DNA of 64,000 nt from Ehretia macrophylla (GCA_037974665.1 CM075767.1:312501-376500), one strand, 5' to 3'. Positions 12,101 through 21,186 are shown, numbered from the stretch's first letter. Notes: generated by a model from the letters alone, not told the origin. A program made the numbers and translations.

Positions 12101-15100
12101 ATCAACCATTTTAAGCCAGAAGCTGGTTATTGTGTCTCATGACTTTTTAGGGTATTAAAACTGCAAAATATATTTTAGTCCAGTTTTTCCCTTTGAAGCC
12201 TTATCAAGTTGGATAGAAAATGATGAATTTTTTTGAGGAAATTCATATTTGTTGAGAATAACATATGTAGATCTTGCTGAAGTGTCCATTTATATGATAT
12301 ATTAGTAAAGTCCTACACTTGTTCATTTAATTAGAGGTACTAGTACTAAAGTCCTATATTTGTCCAATTATAAGCGTGTATCTTACACTTTCAGGACTTA
12401 ACGTTGGGTCTTCTGTTTGTGATAATCTCAAGATATATGTATTCAGTTCTAATGGCAATTGTAATTTCGATCTCTTTCTTCATGCAGGTCATAGAACTTC
12501 TTATCCGGAAATTGGAGAGTGAGCCTAGTTTCCATCGCAAAGTGGACCTGTTTTTCCTTGTGGATTCGATTACTCAATGCTCTCATAGTCACAAAGGTAA
12601 AAGCACCTGAGAAAGTGATAGTTCTGCTATCCCTCTTTGTTCTGCTAATCCTCCCTTTTTATGGCCTATTTGTTAAGTGTGCTGTAGTCTTGAGAGTTCA
12701 TTTGTCTGTTTGTTTAAGTGTGCTGTGTCTGCTATTCCATTGTGTCTTCAATGTACACTTTTTGTTATTCGACTTAAGCTAGTCTCAGACCGATGTACCG
12801 GTTCTGCTGATTCTTTCTACATTTCTTCTGTAATTTATTTACTGTCAAATATCTTTTGATGTAATTTGACCATCATTGTCTCCATTCTTGTTATGTTTAT
12901 AGGTATTGCAGGTGCCTCGTATATTCCCACAGTTCAGGCAGCACTGCCTCGTCTATTAGCGGCTGCTGCTCCAGCTGGAGCAGCTGCTCGTGAGAACCGT
13001 CGTCAATGTCTCAAGGTAGTTTATCTATATTACAGGGGAGTGCCTTGGTATGTGTGACATGATTAAGTCATTTCCTGTTCTAGGTTTTGCGCTTATGGCT
13101 TGAGAGGAAAATTTTGCCCGAGTCCCTTCTTCGGCGTTATATGGATGAGATTGGAGTTCCAAATGATGACACTTCTTCTGGGTTTTCTCTTAGGCGCCCA
13201 TCTCGAGCTGAACGTGCAATTGATGATCCAATCAGGGAAATGGAAGGCATGCTTGTTGATGAGTATGGCAGGTTTGTGTTTTACGTTTTAAGTCTTGTAC
13301 TTGAATTCTTCTCTTGTTTTATGTTGCTTCTGTTTGTTATTAAAGTCCCCTGAAATTTTATCTACTTCCATTTACTAGTTGCTTTTTTTTTTTTTTTTGT
13401 GGGACAAATACTAGTTGCTATGAATGACTATATATGGCTCAGAGTTGGGGGAAAATGTGAGATGACTAACCATGTAGTAGGTACTATATTTTTCTTAAAA
13501 GTAGTAGGTGCTATATTATACTATCTATGGTATTAATGGTATACATGCTCTATTTTGGGCTATGGTCCATCTGAAAATTGTTGCAAGCAACATAAACTCT
13601 AAAATGGTTTCTTAAAATTTTACCCCTTTAGGTCATCCAGGTGATATTTTCCCAGTTCCTCTTGGTGGCTGATAAACAGTCTGTATGGGTAATGAAGACA
13701 AGATTCTGATGATGTAGCTTGTTCTTATAGATTAATACAAACAGTGTTTTGCTGGGGTGCAACCTGTGCATCAGAAATAATCTATCTGAGGCTAGTCAAA
13801 AGTTATGTTGCATGTGTACAAGTAAATCGATTTGTAGGCATCAGAAAAGAATCTTTGAGGGTCAATATTCAATATTATGAATTGAAATTCATATAAAATG
13901 TTGAGGCTAGCAAAAACAGATTTTTGGGACTGACAATGTGGAATTTTAGATTCATATAAGACGTTTACGCATCAGATAGTTTTGTGGGGATTAAGGAACA
14001 TGTCTTTTTCCCTTCTTCCCTTTCTACTTGTAAGACAATAATCTATTGGTGCTGCTTGCATAGGATTAGGAGGCCAGGAATTTTAGAAGTGCGTTTGAAG
14101 CTCCAACTCCTTTTTGTAGTACACTTTAGGTACTTATCTCATCCATAAAGTGTGCAGTGGGTCTCATTTAACGGAAATTTTAGTTAATCAAAAGGTAAAG
14201 GAAGAAGATGTGTCTTGGGGCTGAATGTTTACTAGTTGTCTACGTGGATGGATACGGCATGGTGCTCATGCACCATGTTCATCATTTTCAGGTGTTAAAT
14301 ACTCTATTTGTTGATTAGTGCAATTCTTGTAATATCTTACAATGTGGTGTTTTTGAATTTTCCATGAGGTATACCTCCGATTATCATATTAATTTGAATA
14401 TATATATGTAATCTACTGAAAATTCTAGTTTGTTTGTCATCCTTGATATTCTTTATAGTTATTTTCATTTTGCTCTTGCATGTCCGTAGTATTTCTTAAT
14501 GCAATTATGCTATCATGTGATATCGATGTTATAAGATGCATTTGTTGCCTTTGCCCGTTCCTGTTTGTTGTCGTTTAAAGATCTTTGATAGCACTTTAAT
14601 TCTAAGTTTATGTGAATTTTCATCAATGGATGTTTTCCAACGGCCACCTGCGACTTCTTTTCAGTAAAATCTTATGTCTTCCAATTCAAAATAGTTTTAC
14701 TTCTCCTTTTTGGCTGTTGTTTCAGCAATGCTACCTTTCAGTTGCCTGGATTTTTATCTTCTCATGCATTTGAAGATGATGATGAAGAAGAGGATATGCC
14801 TAGTAAAATTCATATGGAAGTTGCGGAAAGATCACCAGCTGAATATACACCTGCCAGTAAAGATCCAGAAAATCATGCAGTTACTCCAAATGAGAAACGT
14901 CACTGCATTTTAGAGGATGTAGATGGTGAGCTTGAAATGGAAGATGTGTCTGGACACCAGAAGGATGAGAGACGATCATATGCTGATGGTTCTGAGAGAA
15001 ACCCTGAATCAGTTTCAAACTACTCTGAATTCCGTCCTCTACATGAAGGTTCTCCACCATTGCCTCCCAATTCTCCCCCTCTAACACCACCTCTTCCTTC

Positions 15101-17464
15101 TTCTCCACCTCCAATGGCGCCACCACCACCACCTCCATCTTCTCCATCTCCTCCCCCACCCTTGCCGCCTCCATCTCTACCTCATCCTTTTCCTCCACTG
15201 CCTGTGGGCCCTCCTCCTGGATTGCTTCCTCAGCAACCGCTGCCACCCCAACTTTCAATGGTGCCTCAATGCTTACACCCACAACCACCATCAATACCGT
15301 CTTCACCCCCAGAATCGTATCAGCAATCTCCTGTACCACATGAAATTGGTGTGGCTAGTGTAAGACCTATCCTTGTCTATTGTTAATAGATTTTTAAATG
15401 TTGGATTATTTGTGGAATATGATGTTTCTATGTGACTAGATGCTCTTAAACTATTTTCTTTTTTTTGGTCAAGGCTCTTAACTACTTTATTATTATGTTA
15501 CTAGATGCTCTTGTAGTTTTACTATTTATTATCTTTTTCCAGGGAAACCAACTAACCCAAGTGGCTGCAAATGCTCCTCACGAATCGCGTAGTGATGTTG
15601 CAGGCAGAAGTGATATATACCCACAGAAATCCCCTTGCTTTATTCCATTTGGAATTGGGAGTTCACGACAACCTATTGGGTATGGACAAAATGATGCATA
15701 TATAAATCCTCAAGCTTCTCAACCTAATCAACAATTTCAACCAGTCAATGCACCCTTTGCACAAAGACCTTTGCATCCAAATCTCCCGTCACAAAACCCT
15801 CCCAACCAGTTCTCATATCTAAAACCCTCAGTTCAACAGCATCCACAGCATCCATACCCCCAGTCGTACTCGTTGCCAAATCTTCCTGATGCACCAAGGC
15901 GATTTATTGCTGACGAACAATGGAGGGCACAACCAGTTGAGTTCAACAATGATCAACACTGCAGTTCGTGGATGGCTGGAGGAAGGTCATCTTCTGGTCC
16001 ACCATTTGGGCAGGAAGGTCAGTACGAGTTAGCAAGTTGCCAACCATTAGTACACTTTCGTTACTATTGAATTGAGTTGGTACTGTATATATTCCATTGT
16101 CTAAGCACATGCCTTGTGTATAAGCCTATCCTTTAATAGATTAACTCACTTTCATGTATGAACTCATTTTGCTGGGATGGTGTTCAAACTCCCAAAAAGC
16201 AGTTGTGATTGTATGAGAGAAGTTGGTGCTAATTGCATTGTCGTCTTCGCATCTTCTTGGCATTGCTAACAACCAGATGACCATTATGTAAATTGTTCTC
16301 TCGTCATTTATGAATACAAAATAAAAAAATAAAGTTACTCAATGCAGGAGCTTTTCTCACACTTTGCATTCCTATGTATTTTGTCCCATTTACTGGTAAT
16401 AATCCGTGTTGGTCAATTTATTCTAGCAAAGGAAAAAGATGTGGTTCATGCCTTCTGCCTGAAAGATGCCTTATGTTTCTTTTACATCATCATTCACCAA
16501 CTAGAGTAGTTCTTATTTAATATTTTTTATTTTTTTCCTCCACAGTTTTCCATGTCATTCTTTTTGTAGATTTTCTTGAATTGATTTCTCTGTGAAACAA
16601 GGGGTGAAAATGACTTGCTTCTTGCTTGTCAAAATACATAATGGGAGTATTTCTTTTCATTTCTAAATATGAAGAGAACACTTCATTATACTGTGCTGTC
16701 TAATTGACATTCTAATGTGTTGTGCCCTTTGGCCGTGCCCAAAGTGTGGGATGACCATAGGTTTCAGCGCATAATAAATTCTAAACGTAGTAATTGTATT
16801 GATTGGTAATTGACATGTTGCATTTGAGTCTATGGCTATATCACTTCTATTCTCGTAGGTGCGTGCAAGTTGTTTTACATCTCTTTCCCTTGGTGCTCAT
16901 CTATGGTTGCATCTGAAATAGCTGGTCACTAATGGCTTCAATTGGTGTTGCAATGTTTATTGATACATGACTTATGAAGTATGCCTTTGAAAAGCCTTAT
17001 GATGAGTCATGACCATGAACATCAGTCTGTTTTTTTCCTCTTCAAATCAAGTTTGACAGTTAAAAGTAAACTCTTTATCTTTTGTGATGGCATGACGGTG
17101 AAATTATTTGTAATTAATGCAGATGAATATGAATTATATTCCAACAGTATCTTGATAAGCTTTGGGGAGTAGCACTTGCTGTATGTGCCCTGTTCTAACA
17201 AGATTTCCTCTAGCAGGTTTTTTTACGCCACCTCCTGGCAGGCCCCCTGCTAGTACTTTTGGCTTCCAACCCCCTGCACCGAGTGCACTGCCAGCTGGCA
17301 CTTCAATTCCAGGTATAATATTTGAGTGTACTTGAGCTGCTTTTCTCCTTGAAAATGATATTTTTTATCCCTAGCTTTCTGTAAAACTGGGTCATTACTT
17401 TTTCTCAGTTCACGGTATGTCTGGCAGAGCAGACATGCATGCACTAAATTGGAGGCCTATTTAA
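1..17464 (+). CDS. HUA2: HUA2-like protein (HULK family), 5'-partial, nine visible exons
   Basis: Joined exons 1-169, 253-769, 12488-12596, 12903-13015, 13084-13271, 14726-15359, 15543-16017, 17217-17312 and 17409-17464 give one open frame of about 785 codons; every junction is GT/AG and phases match. Order in the protein: Ser/Lys-rich linker, a basic stretch (KRRQAH), an RPR/CID domain running from [19 protein letters not shown] to the segment ending [10 protein letters not shown], an acidic DDDEEED patch, a long proline-rich tract, a Gln/Pro/Asn-rich region and the end LNWRPI. This order matches HUA2/HULK proteins. In Arabidopsis these nuclear proteins have an N-terminal PWWP domain and a CID that can contact the RNA polymerase II tail, and they act in pre-mRNA processing of AGAMOUS and FLC-type genes. 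The PWWP part is left of the window. The reading frame is undamaged although two nested retrotransposons lie in an intron. Family assignment is strong; which of the HUA2/HULK paralogues it is cannot be told. Confidence 0.9.
253..769 (+). CDS. HUA2: HUA2-like exon B, start of CID/RPR domain
   Basis: The acceptor is AATGGCAG|G at 252/253 and the donor GAG|GTCAGT at 769/770, phase 0. The exon encodes the conserved [17 protein letters not shown] block, a Ser-rich spacer, and the first CID helices ([19 protein letters not shown], then an Arg/Lys-rich helix ending YGISNE). The next CID helix is encoded 11.7 kb downstream because the intron holds two nested Copia elements. Confidence 0.9.
979..1200 (+). 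repeat. Copia-1 5' LTR
   Basis: 222 bp, TGATAAAG...CTTCTTCA. It holds a perfect 13-bp inverted repeat (1040-1052 / 1060-1072, AGTTATGACAGCT) and a TATAAATA box at 1107-1114, as expected of a U3 promoter. Confidence 0.93.
1107..1114 (+). promoter_or_regulatory. TATA box of the Copia-1 5' LTR
   Basis: TATAAATA, conserved at 10966-10973 in the 3' LTR, about 35 bases downstream of the palindrome in both copies. Confidence 0.7.
1201..1634 (+). other. Copia-1 primer-binding site and untranslated leader
   Basis: TGGTATCGAGAGCAGG at 1201-1216 resembles the initiator-Met tRNA complement TGGTATCAGAGC with one inserted base. The leader then carries two diverged copies of an about 97-bp unit (near 1298 and near 1395), each with ACTGAAGCTTCGA and TTTGTGTTCTCTC. 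Confidence 0.75.
1635..2530 (+). pseudogene. Copia-1 gag, broken
   Basis: The ATG at 1635 opens a frame with the Copia gag signature ([16 protein letters not shown]), which aligns by eye with [16 protein letters not shown] of Copia-2. The frame breaks near 2180. A Gly/Arg-rich RNA-binding stretch follows, then a CCHC zinc knuckle at 2480-2526 ([12 protein letters not shown]...CWH). In the knuckle the Glu before the last Cys is a TAG stop (2516-2518). Confidence 0.88.
2540..2890 (+). pseudogene. Copia-1 protease, catalytic Asp lost
   Basis: The frame has the retropepsin start [15 protein letters not shown]. The catalytic triad is N-S-G instead of D-S-G (AAC at 2627-2629), so the protease should be inactive. 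The [16 protein letters not shown] segment typical of Copia proteases follows. Confidence 0.88.
2899..3958 (+). pseudogene. Copia-1 integrase
   Basis: GAG-pre-integrase (WHHRLGHPS), then the zinc-binding CNAC, the first catalytic Asp (LVHSDVWGP), the second (LRTDNGTEF) and the Glu region ([11 protein letters not shown]). The usual Arg-Lys after the Glu is altered. The frame is broken near 3600; the C-terminal part ([19 protein letters not shown]) resumes at 3686. Confidence 0.88.
4095..5310 (+). pseudogene. Copia-1 reverse transcriptase
   Basis: A Ser/Thr-rich linker (4095-4322) leads to the RT domain from 4372: [31 protein letters not shown] (first catalytic Asp kept), SLYGLK and the active-site box. 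The box reads YVYD instead of YVDD (TAT at 4909-4911), so polymerisation should be lost. The frame ends at 5310 after a frameshift near 5250. Confidence 0.9.
5262..5577 (+). pseudogene. Copia-1 RNase H, 5' part
   Basis: Contains [20 protein letters not shown] and [11 protein letters not shown], the Copia RNase H core, then is cut by Copia-2 after TYLL. The other half lies at 10555-10703. Confidence 0.9.
5578..5785 (-). repeat. Copia-2 3' LTR
   Basis: 208 bp with TG...CA ends. The rest of the element adjoins it through the purine tract, seen on the + strand as GCCCCCCTCAAGC at 5786-5798. It contains the short palindrome CCAGCTC/GAGCTGG. Confidence 0.93.
5793..6374 (-). pseudogene. Copia-2 RNase H
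   Basis: Open for 193 codons: [60 protein letters not shown], and the C-terminal VADLFTKAL. All core acidic residues I can place are present. It is separated from the RT by a frame break near 6400. Confidence 0.9.
6444..7395 (-). pseudogene. Copia-2 reverse transcriptase, frameshifted
   Basis: The segment from 7395 carries the pre-RT linker and the start of RT ([20 protein letters not shown]). A frameshift near 7195 moves to the main frame: [43 protein letters not shown] and an intact YVDD (6723-6734). It fails near 6440, before RNase H. Confidence 0.9.
7548..8395 (-). pseudogene. Copia-2 integrase, N-terminal deletion
   Basis: The core from 8285 has [14 protein letters not shown] (second Asp), [16 protein letters not shown] (Glu) and [13 protein letters not shown]. 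Compared with Copia-1, about 45 codons are missing at about 8400: the CNAC zinc-binding residues and the first catalytic Asp with its VHSD context. The frame also changes there. Confidence 0.85.
8395..9960 (-). pseudogene. Copia-2 gag-protease frame
   Basis: 521 codons from the ATG at 9958-9960. Order: Ser/Ala-rich start, Copia gag ([16 protein letters not shown]), a Gly/Arg-rich RNA-binding stretch ([18 protein letters not shown]), a complete CCHC knuckle ([16 protein letters not shown]), protease ([15 protein letters not shown]) and GAG-pre-integrase ([11 protein letters not shown]). The protease has D-S-S where D-S/T-G is expected. The frame runs into the integrase deletion and ends at 8395. 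This is the longest undamaged coding stretch of either Copia element. Confidence 0.92.
9961..10323 (-). other. Copia-2 leader and primer-binding site
   Basis: Read on the minus strand, TGGTATCCAGAGCC directly follows the 5' LTR (10310-10323), close to the initiator-Met tRNA complement. The leader holds an A-run on the + strand at about 9992-10007. The short open frames here are not conserved with Copia-1. Confidence 0.78.
10324..10549 (-). repeat. Copia-2 5' LTR
   Basis: 226 bp, TG...CA. It matches the other LTR except about five substitutions and a longer GA run (10337-10361). Confidence 0.93.
10555..10826 (+). pseudogene. Copia-1 RNase H, 3' part
   Basis: Continues the interrupted frame across the TCTCC target duplication: [44 protein letters not shown] follows at 10704-10706; remnants of the C-terminal FTK segment continue out of frame to the purine tract. 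Confidence 0.88.
10827..10837 (+). other. Copia-1 polypurine tract
   Basis: GATTGAGGGGGA directly before the 3' LTR, the expected plus-strand primer. Confidence 0.75.
10838..11059 (+). repeat. Copia-1 3' LTR
   Basis: 222 bp, same ends and length as the 5' LTR, with TATAAATA at 10966-10973 and the palindrome at 10899-10931. About 5% divergence by eye points to an older insertion than Copia-2. Confidence 0.93.
11060..12487 (+). other. Rest of the HUA2-like intron after Copia-1
   Basis: Non-coding AT-rich sequence ending in the exon C acceptor. Apart from a 67-bp tandem duplication near its left end nothing was recognised. Confidence 0.8.
11284..11415 (+). repeat. 67-bp tandem duplication in the intron
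   Basis: Two copies with period 67 starting ATGATGTCCTCC at 11284 and 11351. They differ at two or three positions by eye. Confidence 0.85.
12488..12596 (+). CDS. HUA2: HUA2-like exon C, CID domain
   Basis: Acceptor TTCATGCAG|GTC, donor CACAAAG|GTAAAA. The exon encodes [10 protein letters not shown] and the helix with [13 protein letters not shown], the core CID helices that contact the polymerase II tail in characterised CID proteins. It is 109 bases long and ends in phase 1. Confidence 0.92.
12903..13015 (+). CDS. HUA2: HUA2-like exon D, CID domain
   Basis: Acceptor TTTATAG|GT and donor CTCAAG|GTAGTT. It encodes [16 protein letters not shown], an Ala-rich loop and RRQCLK. The incoming phase-1 G completes a Gly codon, and the exon ends in phase 0. 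Confidence 0.92.
13084..13271 (+). CDS. HUA2: HUA2-like exon E, end of CID domain
   Basis: Acceptor GTTCTAG|GTT and donor GGCAG|GTTTGTG. It encodes [19 protein letters not shown], the last CID helices, followed by the family-typical [19 protein letters not shown] segment. It ends with two bases of a Ser codon that the next exon completes. Confidence 0.92.
13272..14725 (+). other. Intron between exons E and F
   Basis: This is 1454 bases of AT-rich sequence with a T-run at 13385-13399. No coding stretch, terminal repeat or retrotransposon motif was recognised. It starts GTTTGT and ends TTTCAG. Confidence 0.85.
14726..15359 (+). CDS. HUA2: HUA2-like exon F, acidic patch and proline-rich tract
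   Basis: Acceptor TTTCAG|C, donor CTAGT|GTAAGA, ending in phase 0. It encodes [19 protein letters not shown], an acidic patch, a Ser/Glu-rich spacer, then roughly 100 residues of Pro-rich sequence with runs of 3-6 prolines. Such tracts in HUA2 proteins are thought to bind WW-domain splicing factors of the PRP40 type; that role is from family knowledge. The antisense open frame at 14881-15339 is a by-product of the CCN-rich codons. Confidence 0.9.
15543..16017 (+). CDS. HUA2: HUA2-like exon G, Gln/Pro-rich C-terminal region
   Basis: Acceptor TTTTTCCAG|GG, donor CAGGAAG|GTCAGT, ending in phase 1. It encodes [12 protein letters not shown], a Phe/Tyr-dotted Gln/Asn/Pro-rich stretch and [10 protein letters not shown]. 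Composition is low-complexity, but the frame stays open for all 158 codons and matches the phases on both sides. Confidence 0.88.
16018..17216 (+). other. Intron between exons G and H
   Basis: About 1.2 kb of AT-rich non-coding sequence. No repeat, transposon end or coding fragment was recognised. Confidence 0.8.
17217..17312 (+). CDS. HUA2: HUA2-like exon H
   Basis: Acceptor CCTCTAGCAG|GT, donor AATTCCAG|GTATAA. The 96 bases encode [20 protein letters not shown] and a short tail ending in Ile-Pro. The incoming G makes Gly; one base is carried into the last exon. Confidence 0.82.
17409..17464 (+). CDS. HUA2: HUA2-like terminal coding exon
   Basis: Acceptor TTTTTCTCAG|TT. The carried G plus TT gives Val, then [17 protein letters not shown] and TAA at 17462-17464. 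The ending resembles the LN(C)WRP-type C-terminus that I recall for HUA2/HULK proteins, which is why this exon was preferred. Splicing exon H to 17830 instead gives a nine-residue tail and a TAG at 17856-17858. Confidence 0.75.
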
Positions 17465-18000
17465 GAATCCTCGTTATAGAATTGTGAATATGGTGAGCAT
17501 CTTCCTCATTTTGTTCCATGATAAGAACACTAGTTATGAAGTGTATGCCTGTTTGAATGGGGTTATTGTCAAATAATCTGCAGTTGTTGTGGCAAGCTTT
17601 GTGTCGCTATTGGCATCAGTTGTAAATTTTCGCTGTTCATTACTGTTCATTATGTAGCAAGTCTATCTACTTGATAAACGTAAAAGGGATATTTGCACTT
17701 TCTTCAGTGTTAGAAATGTTCTATGCCTTTGTTCCTGTGGTTGCGTTTATTATGGCCGCTATTAAGTAAGTTTTGCCTCATTTAAATTCTTCCTCTGTTT
17801 GTGAGTTAAATAATTGTTTTATTTTGCAGGAGTTGCATGGAGATTGGACGTAAAGTAGGATTTTAATTCGTGGTGCTTTTGGACCAATGACGACCACAAT
17901 TGAAGTTGAGGACGCGTAGCAGGATTGTATATATTGTAATTTTTCCTGACAAATACATCCCCCAGATATACATATATATATACACATCCAAACGTAAGCC
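17465..18000 (+). other. HUA2-like 3' UTR with a probable intron
   Basis: After the stop, a good donor (ATATG|GTGAGC at 17492/17493) and acceptor (TTTTGCAG|G at 17829/17830) suggest a 3' UTR intron of about 337 bases. No clear poly(A) signal fixes the transcript end, so the right limit is approximate. Confidence 0.45.
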
Positions 18001-19034
18001 CTTCTTACTCAATAGGTCATTTTTGTAATTATTAGTTAGAACTCATAAAATGAACCGAGTCTGAAGCCAAAATATATGCGCCATACTGTGCTCTGCTTCA
18101 GGCTTGAGTACTTCTCTTTTCCGTTTTGCCCAAAGGAAAAAACTTCACCAAATGATGTGATTGTTTTCTGTCTTTCTTATCTTTCGCATGATTCTTCCGA
18201 AAATATATGGCAAAGTGATAGGATCTTTAATGGAAATAGTGTAAATGCTGCCTCTTCTATATCGTTAGTCGGCATTGACCAAAGGGGATGCTTGTAAAAG
18301 ATATTTAGTATTAGTTTTACAAGATGAGAAAGGTTATTCTGTGCATGGTCAATGTAACAGCTCTCTCTTAATTTGTTTTGTGTAAGGTGCATGCATGCGT
18401 GTGCTGGCTTGTTGTGTACGTCGTTGGAAACCAAATGACTACTAGAACGTATGTCGATTGTAATTCACGAGGTAAGCTACAATGGAAATCTGATGGAAAG
18501 TGTAAATGATTTCTTGTTTCACTCCAATAGTATTATTGCTCGGAATAGTGATTGATGCAAGTTTTTCCTTTTGAATCTGGAGGAAAAGGATGTAAATGGA
18601 AATATCAAAATGATTTTTTTTTCTTTTTCTTTTACTATAAATTTTATTTTTGCCTGTTTTTTCTTTTGAAAGATGTACAGTGTGAACAATCAACACCCAG
18701 AAGGTAATGGGTTATTCCCTTCACGGATTCTTATGAAGTTTTACTGTATTTTGTACGTCCTTGTAAGGCTTTTATTTCTATGCTGGGGGTAGTATGGTAT
18801 TATAATCAGAAAATGTCTCACCATGAAGTTTACATGTTTATATCTTTTATGATTCACATTTGCCTTTTCGGAAAGCAAACTCTTTTAGAGGTAGTTTTAA
18901 CGTTCTTTGATTGCCATGCTATGCTTCAAAGGAGGGAACTCTAACATTACACATATAATCTTTTGATAAATACCTTAAAATCTTGTTGCATTTGGATTGA
19001 AGCATGACTAATAAAACTCTATCCGCTTCCATTC
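18001..19034. other. Downstream intergenic sequence
   Basis: AT-rich sequence with no coding frame, terminal repeats or RNA gene that I can support. Part may still be 3' UTR of the HUA2-like gene. Confidence 0.6.
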
Positions 19035-19037
19035 TTA

Positions 19038-19442
19038 GGCTCCGTTTATTTGTCGTAAAATAATTTGTTTGTGTAAAATATTTTTCGTGGAAAATATTTT
19101 CTTGAAAAATAAAATATTTTACAAGGCTCCGTTTGTTTGTCGTAAAATAATTTATATTTTTCTGAAAAATGGATTATTGGAAAATATTTTTTGGTATTTG
19201 GATGTATCGTGAATTTTCTAAAATGTTTTCTTCTCTCAAAGTTCTGTAAAATATTTTACAAAATTTTGTACTAGCCATAATTGTTGATCGTAAAATATTT
19301 TATGGTTGACTAATTTTAAAAAGCAGTCATAATTTTTTATTGTAAAATATTTTATGATTGATTAATTTTTCGGTGTTATTAAACACCGTAAAATCTGAAA
19401 AATATTTTTCGGAAAAATATTTTACGGCAAACAAATGGAGCC
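19038..19442. mobile_element. Tourist-like MITE (PIF/Harbinger type)
   Basis: Ends GGCTCCGTTTATTTGTCGTA and, inverted, TACGGCAAACAAATGGAGCC, flanked by TTA on both sides (19035-19037, 19443-19445), the PIF/Harbinger target duplication. The inside is AT-rich with many AAAATATTTT stretches and no coding capacity. A second copy of the left end begins at 19125, so the element may be a duplication derivative; a shorter 19125-19442 unit is the alternative. Confidence 0.65.
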
Positions 19443-19699
19443 TTACAATCGCGAATATCCAGTTTTAAACATCCATCATTCTTGGTATTACGTTTGATAA
19501 GCATGCTAAAACAAACGTTAAGGAGATATTAAGTGTAAAAACGTAGAGAAAGTTGTACAAGTCGACCTCTTCCCATTCACCACTTTTCTAACTTGTTGGA
19601 GAATCCATTCCATGGAACAAGTTAGGGAAACTTTCAAATTAAGCTTTAGCGGCATACATTTGGATTGACTTTCTTTTAACTGTTAGCTTTTAGTTTGTA

Positions 19700-21025
19700 G
19701 GGAAAATTTCACTATTAGTCCTAAATATTTACCTCCACTTTCAATTTAGTCTCCAATATTTCAAAAGTGGTAGTAATAGTCCTCAATGTTACTAAAAACT
19801 AGCACAATTGGCCATTTCTGTCAAATGAGCCGCTAAAATTGACGAAAAATATACTATTCATGCCAAAAAGACCACTGTACCCTTGATTAATTATGCAAAG
19901 TTCCAAAAGTACCCTTCTTAACCATAAAAAATTTTGATATTTGTTCTTTTTTCTCCCCTCATCTTTTTTTGTTTGTTATTTTTTTGTTATTTTTTAAATG
20001 AACGCCATATCTATGTATAACAACTTGCATTTTACAATTGATGCATGAACATTTGATTACGAAGAATATAGTTGTCAAAAATTTATTGGCATCATAGTAG
20101 ACAGCTAGCTACACAAATATGCATCCGAACTTGCAAAAGCAAACACAAAAAGAAAAAAAAGGAAATATGTGAAAAGAAAAACAGAAAACGAACAAAGCAT
20201 GAAGGAAGAGGAAAAACTACAACATTCAGCTCACATCTTGACAACATGAAATTGGATCGTTACAAGGACAACCTACCTTGGGAGTTTTCTTCACAGCGTC
20301 TCACCCACACCAACACCCCAAGACACACACACACACATACACACACACACACAGAGTACACACACCAACACATATAGACATATACCAAGACACACACACA
20401 CACACACACAGAGTACACATACCAACACATATAGACATACACCAAGACACACACACACACACTCACAGAGTACACACACCAACACACATAGACATACACT
20501 ATCACACACAAACACACACCAACACGCACCCACGCACATAATACCAGACATATACCCATGAACACACATGCGCGCACGCACACACACACTACACACAATG
20601 ACCCACACACGCACACAATGCACGTAGCAACATACACAAGCAATATGGTGGGATTACGGGTAGGGCTGTGGGAGTTGGGCGGGGGTGTAGGGATGGTCGT
20701 GTGGGGAAAAAATGGAGAGATGGGGTACGGGTAGGGTAGGGTAGGGTGGGCTAAGGAAAAAGAAGGTGGGGCCGTGGGGGGTAGAGGGGCCGTAGGGGTG
20801 GTATAGTTTAAGGTGAAGAAAAGAAAAAAAAAAGAAAAAGAAGTAAAAGAAAAAAGCAAAATAGTAAAAAGACATTTTTGCCTTTGATTTTAACACCCAT
20901 TTAACAGAAAGGACCTGTCACATTACCTTTTGCAAACATTGAGGACCATTACCGCCACTTTTAAAACAATGGGAATTAAATTGAAAGTGAGGGTAAACAT
21001 TAGGGACAAATAGTAAAATTTGCCC
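19700..21025. mobile_element. Non-autonomous Mutator-like element with long inverted repeats
   Basis: 1326 bp between perfect 9-bp direct repeats TAGTTTGTA (19691-19699 and 21026-21034), the length typical of Mutator-like elements. The two ends are inverted repeats of about 95 bp starting GGGAAAATTTCACTATTAGT on the left and GGGCAAATTTTACTATTTGT on the right (inverted), imperfect but clear. No transposase is encoded. The middle contains AT-rich sequence, a CA-rich minisatellite and G-rich/A-rich runs. Confidence 0.85.
20320..20620. repeat. CA-rich minisatellite inside the Mutator-like element
   Basis: Three diverged units start AAGACACACAC at 20320, 20387 and 20444 (57-67 bp each), each with a (CA)n run, GAGTACACA and ACATATAGACATA or a close variant, then less regular CA-rich sequence. 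Open frames on both strands here are low-complexity by-products. Confidence 0.85.
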
Positions 21026-21034
21026 TAGTTTGTA

Positions 21035-21186
21035 TATCAATAATATTGGCACACATACAGACTAAATGAGAGTTAGTGGCTCTCTGTTTTGACAGAATGG
21101 AAGCACTTAACATAAAGTATCTGAATGAAGCACTAGTTTTTTAATGTTCATTTGCAGCAAATGCAAAGTTATTTAAGTGGCGATAC
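21035..21186. other. Spacer between the Mutator-like element and Gypsy element W
   Basis: About 150 bases with nothing recognised. Confidence 0.5.

Noticed and set aside
14881..15339. 152-codon antisense open frame rich in Glu and Val
   Set aside because: Mirror of the proline-rich exon of the HUA2-like gene; CCN codons avoid stops on the other strand.
20320..20500. Regularly spaced repeats resembling a CRISPR array
   Set aside because: Units vary in length, spacers are not unique and the repeat is a CA-rich minisatellite in plant DNA.
20260..20859. 199-codon minus-strand open frame with long Cys/Val repeats, and overlapping + strand frames
   Set aside because: It is the translation of a CA/TG minisatellite inside a Mutator-like element; no start context, homology or conserved frame.
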